From Poronia punctata (Eukaryota; Ascomycota; Sordariomycetes; Xylariales; Xylariaceae): 64,000 nt of DNA. A program made the translations under genes and the position numbers. The stretch lies in contig MU401554.1 in the NCBI GenBank assembly GCA_022579005.1, positions 1-64,000 of the forward strand, written 5' to 3'. A model generated the notes under the pieces. That model was not told the DNA's origin, did not search any database, and saw nothing but the letters and a program-made list of their open reading frames with translations. Positions 45,991 to 57,597 of the stretch are shown piece after piece (the stretch's first letter is position 1; every line of letters starts with the position of its first letter).

Positions 45991-48900
45991 GTTTTCTGAC
46001 CTACGTCAAAGGAAAAGGAAGGTGTTGCGACGGTGGCATATGCATTGTTCTAGCTTGCTCGTCGCGATCGCTCAGACTAGTGACCACGGCCAAGAAGGAG
46101 AGTGTATAGGACAAATTGAGACGAAATCGGAGCTTCAGTTACTTGTAGTTACGTTTGCGTCGTCGTTGCCTATAACAATTGTAGATCGGCTGCTCCCGTT
46201 GTAGGGCCGTCCCAAACACGCCGACAGAGGCGAGACACGCGCCGCTTGCCTTCCTCTTCTATCCCTGCAGCAGACGGGAGGGTTGTCGCGCAGACTCTCG
46301 ATTCTGGACGGGAACCTGTGTAGGCGAATACTTTATCGGACGCTTCCACCCCGCAATAGTTGTTCGTTTTTTCGTTGCACTCCTCCTCGAGTTGAGACAG
46401 GGCCGATTACTTGCTCTGCGGGGAGAGAATGTTGACTGTATCCGCTGAAGAATCCGTAGCTTTGTGAGAGGTAAACTTGTGTATACCTACTGCAGTGGAT
46501 ACTGGAGGACTGGTGTTGGCCAAGACTGAGCGTGAAAGAAGAACAAGACGAAGGATCGGCAGAGGCTAGAGTGCGCAATGTGAGTAAAGCGATCTATTAA
46601 AAGTCTTCCCCAGTCTACTTGGTACCATCATTTTCAGGAAGGTACGATGGCCTAGACAGACACACAGACAGACAGAAAAAATACGCTACTGTACCTATTT
46701 ACCTTTGGTATCCCACTTATTAGACTAGCTAACACCTATTAAGTGATGTACGAGTTTGGTACCAAATTTTTCAAATTTTAAGCTGTGCGTTGACGTAGAT
46801 TTATGTACCTATCCAATTTCTTATACACGTACTTGGTCTCTAACCTAGGCAAATCCTATGTGGTAAGGCCAAATGTACTGTTTTACAAGGCATCTAGTTG
46901 GCCATATGGTCCTTTTATAGAGTCAAAGGGACCCTGTTATGCCGACATGTCCTTGTACGTGTAATGGATAGTAGACGTACATTATTTACGCTCTGATAGA
47001 TACTTTAGATAGCACTTCTTACATGTAGGTAGGTAGGATAGGCATGTAATGAACTAGGACGTACACAGGATAGGAGCAACAATGCAACATGATTGTACTG
47101 ATGAGACTGTAGAGTTTTGGAAATTTATGACAAGGTGCACTTTCCATTTATTGAGGACGGGACAGGCGCACATTCCAGCGCAGGAAAGCGACGTGACGCA
47201 CTACCTTACCTGACTGATGGCAATTTCTACCTGTTGCTGTGTAAGGTACTTTATGTAGCAGGGCTCCTTGTCAGCATCCTGTAAAAAGAAAACCTACAGC
47301 CATGTTTTTGTCAATGGCACATACACTAGCCTTTAGGTACTCATACTCGTACACGCCTCGGCTGTGGTATTAACATACGTAGCCTTGTAGCTACTGTTTT
47401 CCCTGAAGAAAAAAACCAGATCTGAAAAGCAATGACGACGGACTAGACTAGGTAGCATAAACAGACGGCAAATTGAAGACAAGGAAAATGCCTGCTTGAT
47501 AAAGAGCTGAAACCTGAGTAAACAAAATTAGCTTGCCTGGGAGAAGCTAAAAACTACCTTACTAGGTTAGGAGACTATTGTAGGTCAGACCTCTTGCTCG
47601 GATTGGACACATAGTATCGACAGAAAATGTAGCTAGTGCCGATTGTTGTGGGGAGAACGCAATTGGTTCTGCGCAACATTGATCTACTTCTGAGGTTTAA
47701 AAAGGGTCCTGCCGTCGTTTCCAAGAGTTAACATCTTAAAGAGACATGCGTGTATATTTCGAAACATTGGAGAATTTCTCCCCATCAAGACGAGAGGACA
47801 GCTTGAAGCGTCCAGGGGTTAACTCGTATCCTTGGCATAGGGGCTAAACAGCCTTGGCATTTCCGGCTGTGGGTCTCTAGCTGAATCTCGCCGGAGTCTA
47901 GACCTTACCAGAATGAAAGTTTTGTGGATACTCATATTTGATTTGGCCTTGCATGACCTGGAGTACCTGGCCTTGGTTGCCCACCCCCAATATCTCTTTT
48001 TGCAGGTTTTGTGCATTTTTATGAAAAAGAATAACTGCGAATAAATAACAGTGGTTACTGCGATTTTTTATAAATAGATACACGTATTGGCATAATGGGT
48101 ACAAGAAAGCTCGTGCCTAGGATATAAAGTTCAACACTCAAGCTTATGATTTTGGGACGTATGGCTATCTGTATATTTTGCATCATATTTTCCCTCAGTT
48201 GCTGGCCAGATAGATGCGCGATGTTGTTGTATAAATTGGAGGTTTGGCCCTTTATAAGTAGGTATTACCTAGTTCAGCAGATTTCATCTAACCTTACCTA
48301 GATCCAATCACATCACACATGGGTACTGAGAGGCAGAAGAAGAGAACAGATCGCTATATTTCACCTTATTGGGTATTAGCTGTTGCGACGCAATACGCGC
48401 TGTCAGAACGTTTCGACTAGAACCGATTCCTTGCATCGGACCGCACCCGTAAAGATGTTCCGCACAGAAACGAGATGCCGCCCCACCCACAGAACACATA
48501 CCTACGAGTACTGAGTACCTCGTTGCATACTTGCACTGTAGAGATCATTACCAAGTACCACAGTATGTACGTATCATATGTACGACCACACATATACAAA
48601 ATAATCTACTAGCACTTGGGTTATATACACGTAAGCTGATGATAATTCTACGTTATGGACTCTCCAGCTTCTCCTAGAGACAGGACAGCGGGCAGGTGGC
48701 CGGAACATAAGTACTATACACAATCTCCGCACACTCATCCCATCTTGTGCGAAAGCATTATTCTCAATTGGTTATCTTGGCACATAGTCCAGAACGTGGC
48801 GGCGTCTCCACTTCCCGGGATCCACAGTAAGTACCAGCTCAAATCATCAAAATCTGCCTGTGGGCCTGTCCAGGAGAGAGACGCTGTCAGGCTGTCTGTC

Positions 48901-50393
48901 TGCATAGGCAGGTGCCAGATGCTAGATAGGTGATACGTATCTTTGGGTGGGATAAAAATTGTAGCAACGGATACAGAACAGATGTGAGGTACCAAGGAAG
49001 TAGTAGATTTACACTTCTAGATCACCTCTTTGCGATGACCAACCCAGTAAGATTATGCTTTCTATCGATACGCATAACCCAGAACGTCAGTTTATCCACC
49101 GAGAGAAAAGAATATATCTTGGGTCCGGTCGGAATTTGTGTCCCGCTACGCGTACAAAAGCTCCCCTCAACTCGGTAAATACACGTACTGTACGCAAAAA
49201 ATTGCACCTACAAGTAACAATTCCCACGTCCCGCGACCCCCACAGAATACCAAAGAAAACATTTACCAACCAGATTAAGTTAGTCTACACAAGTCCAGTC
49301 AATCTTGGCACATTTCCGCCGGAGAGTAATATGTTGCGATCGAGCACTTGTTGCTACGATCGATAAAAAAGGGGGTCAGGTACCACAGACTGCTAAACCT
49401 GGTAAGTACAAGTATTATACGATTAGGTAATACACAATATGGGCATCTACACGTACTCACTTGTACACAGTAGGTATGCCACACCAACCAAGTGAATTGC
49501 GTGCCCGTCTGATGAGGCTATCAACAATCTCATCTGGGGTTGCCAATGCAGCCGATAAACAGACTCTTTCTTTTACACAAAAAAAGACGCCCCAGATAGG
49601 TAGGTACTTACCCGATTTTCTGTACTCGTAGCCCGAACATGCCTTCTCCTCTGAAGACGAACCATAGAAAAAGGACTTTTTCAAGACGTAGCCTACCTTG
49701 TGCTTTGGCGGGTTGTGTTGAATGGAAAAAAAGGAAATATTATGGCCGAGAGAAGGCATCTGATTATTCAATAACTGCACACATGATGCGACATTTCACG
49801 CTACACGAAAGCAAACAACTCAGCGGCGGTAGGTATACGAGTAGGTTAGTAGCACTAAGTAAGAGATTAATAGGCCGAGCCTTGCCTTACCGAATTATAC
49901 GGAGGAGTGTCAACAAATGCGCCGGGGTTTAATTAGGGCAAGGCAAGGCAGGGCGATGACTGTGCCTTTACTCGATTGTTCATTAGAAACATCCATAGTG
50001 ATAAGGAGTGAGTAGTCTAGGTTAGGTTATAGTCGGATCTATGAAAGAAAAAGCTCTCTCTCTTCCCGCGATCTCTGCTACCCGTAAAGAAAGGCATATC
50101 GTAGTATGTCGGTAGATGTATTGTGTACCCAACTCGTGATGTTGCCTATCGGACGGTTGCAGTTCTGGCCTGTTGCTTCGTACGCCGATGGTTTTTAAGG
50201 GGCGGGGAAAAAGAAAGATGTATCACATTCTATACGTACAAATCCCGCGCGCTCTTCTTTTCTTGGGAAAAGAAGAGAGGAAGTCAGTCAATCAGGTGTG
50301 AAGATGTAGTCGGTCCTAACCTAGCCCATGAAAAAGAAAGTGACCATTTTAATATAATCCAAACAAAAAAGACACCAAACCAAAGCGCTGAAT
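45991..50393. other. Large gene-poor intergenic region
   Basis: Over 4.4 kb without a recognisable gene. It includes the kinase's upstream region (to about 46600) and then AT-rich sequence with many short TAGGTA, GTACGT and TACGAGTA words (octamers at 47344, 48503, 49623 and 49836). The open frames found (for example 49457-49780 minus) show no family resemblance. Confidence 0.5.
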
Positions 50394-51757
50394 ATGGCAC
50401 ATGAGACAGCAGAGAAGGAGGTGGAAACATCGACAGCTACGGAATTCATCAATTATCACCAACATTTCCCAATCTTTACGGACCCACGGTCGATCCATGG
50501 GCAATCTTCCACCGATGACGATGATGGTGATGATTTCTCGACGACAGCGTTAGGGCCTCCGATATTCCAGGATCCGTCACAGACGGTGACAGAGCCCCTG
50601 ACGACCATTTTCACCCCGCCGGATTCATGTCGCAATCGGTATTACATACAGGAGATAACGGGAGGCTACGAGACGTTTCAAGGTATTCATAGTGACTCGA
50701 CGGATAGGTTATTTTGGTCGTGTCAACCGGATCCGTCGGCGTATTCCAATATTTACAGTCCGGGCGCCTGTCCATACTTGATGGAGACGGTGGCGGTCTC
50801 ATCGTTTACGGCTGACGCTGATGCTACGAGGTTTTCCATCTTGTCTGCCCCGACTTCAACAGTTAGGGGTTCGGGCACTGTTGGTGCTGATCTGACGTAC
50901 ATGGATATTTGTTGTCAAAGGCAAGCTGTTTCCCGATTCCCTCTCCTGGGGATAATATAATACGGAAGTCTTTTTATGTATGCATATACTGACAAAATTT
51001 GTCTCTTTGGCACAGTGGTTTCGCCTGGGACTTTGTTTCTTGCTACTCTGTAGTTTCAACGCCGACATTGGTACTTGTAGCGCCGTCCATATTCTCAAGA
51101 GACATATGGGTGTCGGTATCTCGTGTGCAGGCATGGCATACTCCCATACACGCACTTTGGCAACCCACAGATATATCCCTGTTTCCTCCCGAGATAAGAC
51201 GGCAAAAGTCTTCCATAATAGAATCTGGATGGGGCTTGACATCTACAAGTTTTTCGACCAGTTCTGGGCCACCAATATCCGCCGCCACTAATGGGACGAA
51301 CGGGACTGACGTTGGAGATACTGGGAGCCGTATGACGCTGGGCACGGCTGCAATTGCTGGTATTGCCGTCGCAGCAGTCGGGTTTGTGTGCGCCATTGTT
51401 ACCTTGATCTGGCTATATAGACGACATTGTCGGAACAGAAAGGAGCCCGTTGAACCGAACACAGCAGGTACCGGGATCCAGGACCCCTGGGTGCAACGGG
51501 AACAAACGGCTGAGCTAAACCCGTCGCTAACATCTGGCTATGTATCAGGCGGTTGCCAGACCGACGTTCGAAGAGTCAGCGAGATGCAGGGCGAGGGCAA
51601 GGAGCCGCCAGCCGAATTAGACAGCCGGCCTGCGTCAATACCGCTGATTAACCATGGGGATCAAGAGCGTGGAAGTGTCGTATCCCCAATGTCCGATCGG
51701 ATTGTCTCTTTTAACTCGGCCTACCACCCGAGTCCTAACTCTGGATATGGCTTTTAG
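50394..51757 (+). CDS. Single-pass membrane protein of a fungal-specific Cys-containing surface family
   Basis: Exons 50394-50920 and 51016-51757 encode 422 aa. The intron (50921-51015) starts with GC, in the context AAAG|GCAAGC typical of GC-AG introns, with branch ACTGACA and acceptor CACAG; it joins DICCQ|SGFAWDFVSCYS in frame. The outer part carries TTIFTPPDSC, FWSCQPDP, YSPGACPYL and the CC..SGF pattern found in fungal surface proteins with a Cys-rich ectodomain, then ALWQPTDISLFPPE. A Ser/Thr/Gly stalk leads to one membrane span (about residues 284-310, ending LIWLYRRHCRNR) and a cytosolic tail of about 110 residues. There is no obvious N-terminal signal peptide. Such proteins are proposed wall or surface sensors; that role is inference. 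Confidence 0.82.
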
Positions 51758-52071
51758 CAAACGAGCCACCGGCAGTGTATGCTTGTATAGAGAGTGGGCG
51801 CAAAGGTTCAGAAATGTTTGAGAAGATTGATTACGCGGTGTTCTTCGGCACCTGCCATGGAATGCTGGAATTCCAGAATCCACAGCATTCGCTGGCCCCG
51901 CGTGCGTCATCATATAGGGGTATATCGTATTAATGAGAGCTCCTCTTACCGTAGAAATATCCATGCCCAATTTTTTTTTTTTGCTGGCCGACAAACACTT
52001 CTATTCTACCACAACAGACAAGGCAACTAAGGCTTCGGGGCGAGGGACTCATATTCTCAAGACACCAACAA
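51758..52071. other. Convergent 3' regions
   Basis: No gene recognised. A poly-T run is at 51970-51981. Confidence 0.4.
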
Positions 52072-53013
52072 TCATGTCTCAGGACGGAAATGTCCCCTCT
52101 TTTCCCTCATAGCCTGCACCTTCTTTTTGTCCTCATCGAACTTCTTTAGTAATTCCATATGTTCGGCCTTCCTCCTTTCGCGCAGCTGGAAGCGATAGAA
52201 ATCTTGAGTCTCGTCCTTCTTCTTCTGCTGCTTTTCTAGCATCTTCTGCTTCGCTTCCTCGGCTTCGTCGCGCCTGGCCGGAGCGCTTCGGCCGCCACGA
52301 GTGACCATGACAAAGCCATCCTCGTCCGGTTCGTTGCGTAATCTCTTAGCTAGTTGATGTGCTTCCTCCTCCTTCCGGTTGAAGACGGTGAAGTATGCAT
52401 CCACCATGGCCTGCACCGCGTCGTTGCCTGGATACGACAGTTTATTGTGTGCTTTCAACCATTGACTACCAAGCTGTGGGACACTGGAGTCTACCCCTTC
52501 GCCCCAGACGGGATATTTCTTGGTTTTCTGGAGCTTCTTAACAGCCTTTAAGACGAGGCCAACGCTTTTTTCGTCTGCTAGCAAGGCGATGGCGGAACTG
52601 CCGCTTCGTTGTAGCTCTCGAGTCCATGTCTCAGGAAGTTCGGCAGCAATCTCCTCCTTTTTGTTTTGGACCTCCTCCTCCTCTCTCTTTCTTTTCTTGT
52701 GATGCTTGGCTAGTCTTTCGGCTTGGGCCGGCTCGTGGGACACTTTAGTTGTTCTCCTTTCTTGTTCGAGGGTGACGCTCTCAAATCGGCCAGCTCCTAC
52801 GAGGCTCGAAAACAGTGCGCGAAAATGCGCTTCAGTGCTGTCGGTTGGGACGTTTGCCAGGTACAGACTTCGAGCATCGTCTGGTGTTGCGATTTTGGGC
52901 GCATTTCGTCGCATATATATGTAATGTGTTGCTTGGATAGGATACGATGGCAGTGGGGGGATTGTTATAGGAAGAGTGGAAAATTCCTCGGAAGAATTAG
53001 TCTTTTCGGGCAT
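52072..53013 (-). CDS. RRP7: Ribosomal RNA-processing protein Rrp7
   Basis: A single-exon gene of 313 aa from a true ATG. An N-terminal RRM-like fold contains ATHYIYMRRNAPKI, then ARSLYLANVPTDSTEAHFRALFS, followed by a charged insert (KKRKREEEE) and SGSSAIALLADEKSVGLVLKA. The C-terminal third carries the conserved Rrp7 tail: DEDGFVMVTRGGR, then DFYRFQLRERRKAEHMELLKKFDEDKKK. Rrp7 belongs to the UTP-C/CURI module of the nucleolar small-subunit processome and is required for 18S rRNA maturation, so it works in the same pathway as Utp25 elsewhere in this window. No introns are needed. It is divergent from the MFS transporter at 53810. Confidence 0.95.
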   Translation of the reverse strand: MPEKTNSSEEFSTLPITIPPLPSYPIQATHYIYMRRNAPKIATPDDARSLYLANVPTDSTEAHFRALFSSLVGAGRFESVTLEQERRTTKVSHEPAQAERLAKHHKKRKREEEEVQNKKEEIAAELPETWTRELQRSGSSAIALLADEKSVGLVLKAVKKLQKTKKYPVWGEGVDSSVPQLGSQWLKAHNKLSYPGNDAVQAMVDAYFTVFNRKEEEAHQLAKRLRNEPDEDGFVMVTRGGRSAPARRDEAEEAKQKMLEKQQKKKDETQDFYRFQLRERRKAEHMELLKKFDEDKKKVQAMREKRGHFRPET

Positions 53014-53809
53014 TTTGGCTCGCAGGCATTCGCATGCGCAGAGAATTGAAGATTTGTTTGAATGATATACTCAAATATTTCAGCTTAGAAACCCAAGTCG
53101 ATCAAGATTGCTATTCAGTCTCCCAGTCAAGAAAATCTCAAGCCGGCCAAAGTTTTAGTGGGGCCGGCGTTGGGGAAAACATCTAGTCTAACCTAAACCT
53201 AACCTAGAACCTGGTGGGCAGATGGCAGCCCTTATCTTTGGCACCTGCCTCGGTATGTATGCAACGTGCCCTGCACAAATATGTACTCGTAGGTTAGGTG
53301 TACTCGTATGCGCTTCTGTGCACGTTCTACTCCGAGTAAATTCTCGAAATATGAGAACATCAGACGACATAAATGTTGATAATAGAGTCATAACTGAGAA
53401 AGCGAACCGGCAGGATAACGTATACCTGGTTAGAGTGCCTAGTGCAGGCATAAAACATTCAATCAACCATCGTAGCCTTGAAAAAAAAGTACCCGTAATA
53501 TTGGAGATGCTTGTCTTGGCCGCAAACCGAGGGCGCCACTGACATGCAATAGTCATCCACTACTGATAAAAGTGATCCATGACGATTATTTAGCTAAATA
53601 TGAGTCTTCTCTAGATACGTTCAAACTAACATGGCGATGCTTGTCTTTCCTAGATAATCTTCCTCTAACCCCTTTGTCATCTCTGTGTGTCCTCATTTTT
53701 TAGGACATACGCAGACAAAGGATGCTTGCTGTTATACTCGTACGTCTGGGAAACATACGGATAACCTCGGGTCAAGTTTTTAATATTGCTGCTTAGTAAG
53801 TAAAGGATT
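53014..53809. promoter_or_regulatory. Divergent upstream region of RRP7 and the MFS drug/amine-type transporter
   Basis: About 0.8 kb between divergent start codons, with three TACGAGTA-type octamers (53284, 53301, 53735). No gene recognised. Confidence 0.4.
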
Positions 53810-55533
53810 ATGGTCAGGTTCAGGCATATCTCCCAGTTCCTCTCGGGAGCGAAGACGAAAGAGGCCAACAAACCGCCATATTTACTATCAGTCCGGTCTT
53901 CTACGGCGCTAATAACTATAACTGGTACGTCATGTCATTTCTGTCCAATTCTCGGTCGATATATTTCTCTGTTTCTATGTCGTCCTAGATACAATGCAAC
54001 GACACTGCTGACGCGCCGGCGCTTTCCTAGTCAACTTGGCCATATTCACTGACATCTTCTTTTACGCATTAATCGTCCCTGTGCTTCCATTCGCACTGCC
54101 AAGTCAGGTCGGGATCCCTCAAGACCAAGTCCAGTCATGGGTCTCTATCCTATTGGCAGTGTATAGCGCCTCATTATTTGTTGGTAGCCCTATTGCTGGC
54201 ATCTATGCCGATCATACGTCGTCGAGACGATGGCCATTGCTCCTAGGTCTAGTGGCTCTTGCGGGCTCGACCTTTCTATTGGCCTTTGGCAATTCTGTCG
54301 GCCTTTACGTCCTAGGGAGGCTGCTGCAGGGAGTGAGCGCCGCCGTCGTCTGGAGTGTAGGATGTGCCCTTCTCGTTGATACCATGGGCGACTCGGTTGG
54401 CGTCGCCATGGGTTATCTGAATATTTCCATGAGCGTGGCCTTGCTTATTGCTCCTGTGGTCGGTGGGGTTGCCTACAACAATGCTGGGTATCTTGCGGTT
54501 TATTATGTTGCTTTCGGCATTGTGGGACTCGATATATTGCTACGTCTGATCATGATCGAAAAGAAGGTCGCTAGGCAATGGATCGCAACCCCAAGCCAAT
54601 CTGAGGTCGCTTCCACCGAACAGACTGTAGAGAAGACGGTGTCTACGAGCCCTGATGAAGAGACTCCAAGGCGTCCGAGCGACATGTCCGGTCGTCATCA
54701 GAGCGCTCCTGTGCAACTACGTGTAGCCGGCACAGAAGACACTAGAGCCCCTGGGCCTGACGACAATGGAGATGATGCTCCACGAGAGGCGAAAACTAAA
54801 CACAGAGGACGGCGCATAATAGTGCTTCTAAAATCACCGAGGTTACTTGCTGCTATGTACGGCATCGTCGTGGAATCGGGTATTCTGTAAGGATAGACAT
54901 CCAGATCCGTCACACCAGAGGTAGGTAACAACTACTGACATCTTATACAGAATGGGGTTTGACGCTGTCCTGGCCCTCTTCGTCAAGCAGTTATTTGGAT
55001 GGAACTCCACAGCTGTAGCAGTCCTCCTTTTGGCCCTGTTCATTCCCGGGTTCACAGCACCGTTAGCAGGGTGGTTGTCGGACAAGTACGGAGCCAAGTG
55101 GCCATCGTTTGCTGGTTTCGTTGCCACTGTTCCGATATTGATATGCATGCGGTTTGTCACGCAGAACACCATCCAGCACAAAGTCCTCCTTGCGGTTCTG
55201 CTTGCGTTGGCAGGTTTCACGCTCCCCTTTTCCATGACGCCCCTGATGGCCGAGATCAGCTATGTCATAGACGCCCAGGAAGCTGCCACCCCGGGAGTCT
55301 TTGGTAAGAACGGGGCTTACGGCCTGGGATACGGCCTGTTTAACATGGCCTTTGCGTTAGGCGGTATTATTGGGCCGATCTGGGCGGGGTATGTTGTTGC
55401 CTCGGCAGGTTGGGGTACACTGACGTGGAGTTTCGGGCTCTGGTCTGCTTCTGCGGCAGTGGTGGTCTTCTTCTGGGGGGTTAGCAAGCGGGCAACACCC
55501 GTACGCGAGGAATCCGATCTAGAAAATACCTGA
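53810..55533 (+). CDS. MFS transporter, drug/amine (DHA1/VMAT-like) type
   Basis: Exons 53810-53924, 54031-54886 and 54951-55533, with introns of 106 and 64 nt, encode 517 aa. About twelve hydrophobic helices are present. The first exon is cytosolic and basic and enters TM1 across the splice (STALITIT|VNLAIFTDIFFYALIVPVLP). The loop between TM2 and TM3 reads GIYADHTSSRRWPLL, a version of the MFS signature G-x3-D-R, and TM4-5 contain GRLLQGVSAAVVWSVG and NISMSVALLIAPVVGGV. A long central cytosolic loop (about residues 210-275) is charged and low-complexity. The second half includes GWLSDKYGAKWP and a typical GLGYGLFNMAFALGGIIGPI. Relatives are annotated as vesicular amine or multidrug transporters; the substrate is unknown. 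Confidence 0.9.
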
Positions 55534-57597
55534 GGGGTGTTTTTGTGTATATATATCAACGCACTCTTCGACCGTGGGATTGACGTAGCCAGAAGCACGA
55601 GAATACCTAACTGAAACAAACATGTCTGATCATCTATAAGAGTCAGGATCATCAAACTGCCATGTCGTGGCCTATGACAGTGAAAGTGTCCGTCTAGATA
55701 CCGGGTTCGGACATCCAACGCCGGATACAGCGCAAAGCTCAGACGATTTCCTGTACTGCCATTAGAAATACTTACTGTCGAGGATCCTCTGGCGTACCAA
55801 GCAAAGCGACTTGAAACGCATAACTTTTGTTACATTTATTTTCTTGCCTTCTTTTCATATACATACCTACTCGAATCCGAAGCCGGTTCGCGTCGGCAGG
55901 ATGGGGACGAGTCAGCCCACCATTAGAAGTCCATATGATACCAAATCGAGGGCCGAGGATTTAGTGTACACACTACGAAATGTGATTCCTGATACATAAA
56001 AGTTTGGTCTCAACGACCGCACATGAGCATGAAGAGGACGCAAATAGCAATGTACTTTTTTGAAAAAGCTTACTCTTTATGTTTATGAGCCAATGGAGAA
56101 AAAAGATATTGACTTTATACCGTGTACTCTTTCTCTCTTATGGTATTGTTGTTCGCTGCAGGAGCTATTTCACGATGGAGAAGGCCTGTGCATATTTGGC
56201 GGGGGGCCAGTGGCAGCCAACTGAGACCACCCGCTCCTCAACCCATCTCAACCGAAGATGATGGTAGGCAACATACACGACCGACAATTGCATTCCCTAT
56301 TTACACATGCGATGTCGTAAAACCCGAAAAACTGATAAGGGAGATGGCATGCACGTAGGTATGAGCCATTAACTTTTTAAAGCCACGAAGACGAAGTAGG
56401 CAGTCCGTTACAGTTGCGCCATGCCACTCTTGGAGTGGTGACGACTTCGTGTTAAGCTTGGCAGTTTGGTCTCGGTTATAAATGGGGATGATTTTTTTCT
56501 TGGCTGTGCGCGTACCTGAGCTAGGTATGAGGACTTTGGCTCACCGCCGTACGAGTAGCTAAAACTGAAACTGAGAGCCGAGACACAGGCTGAAATATTC
56601 CCCTCTTGTCCGCCACGAGACGGTGAGGTGAGAGGCGGCGTCGTGCACGTGATCGCTTACCAATGTAATTATTTACCTAGCATTCCTCTTAACTTTTGAT
56701 CACGGGACCTAGTCTAGTCTACAAAAGTACAAGGCAAGTTTCACGGCATACCTAATCGAGTTGAAGATATGTGTGGCGCCTATAATTTGGATATGTTTGG
56801 CATTTTCAGCACGAGGCGGTATGTTTCTTAGGTTCAAGGCGGGTAGAAATCTCCAAACCCCCCACGCTAGAAATGTACCTGTAGAGAACCGGTCCGATGC
56901 ACTAGGTAACCTAACACGATGCAAGTAAGTTTGCTGCAAATACATCCAATAAGATTTCTTTGGGCGTCTCTTTGCAATGCCCACTCCAAGCCCAGAGATG
57001 GGTCTTCCATCGGGTATGCTCGTACCATACGTCTTGGATTGAAGTATTTTCCTCTACTCGTAATACACGCTATAACCCCAGCTCTCTCACCTAGCCTTAC
57101 GTGATCTATCTAGATGCGGGTTAGTCTAGTTGCCGGCGACGGGCAGGAACGGGTACCTTTCGTAGCACTAACAACCAAGACTTTTAAATAGTAAAAGCTC
57201 ATTACGGTGATCATGAAAACCGGTTTTGATTGGAAGGATGGCCAGAGTGAAATTTGTTAGTGACATCTCAAGTGCCGGTCAGCCCCACCTAGATATCCAC
57301 AAAGAATGAAACCATTGGAGGAAAGACGACACGACAGAGAGACCAGCTTGTTGTCCTGTCGCGCTCTTGTCCTCCGTTCATCCTAGCCCAAAAAAGAGAG
57401 AGAGGGTGAGCCGCTTTTCTGTCTGGAAAACATGCCGACTTGGCTGGAGATAGATGGTCTCGACAGTAACGAAAGCTACGAGTATATCTCTTGCAACATT
57501 TTTGCGTCGTGTAAAACTGCGCCCTTGTAATCGAATGTTCAACTTATTGCCGTAAAAATCGCCTAATCCTAGGTGGGGGTGTGAAGACGCAAAGGAA
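55534..57597. other. Intergenic between transporter and 7-TM gene
   Basis: Two kilobases with no recognised gene. Octamers lie at 56550 and 57055. A GC-rich patch is near 56620-56650. Confidence 0.45.

Noticed and set aside
49457..49780. 107-codon minus-strand frame in the 46-50 kb gap
   Set aside because: No conserved motif, no splice context and AT-rich random-like codon use.
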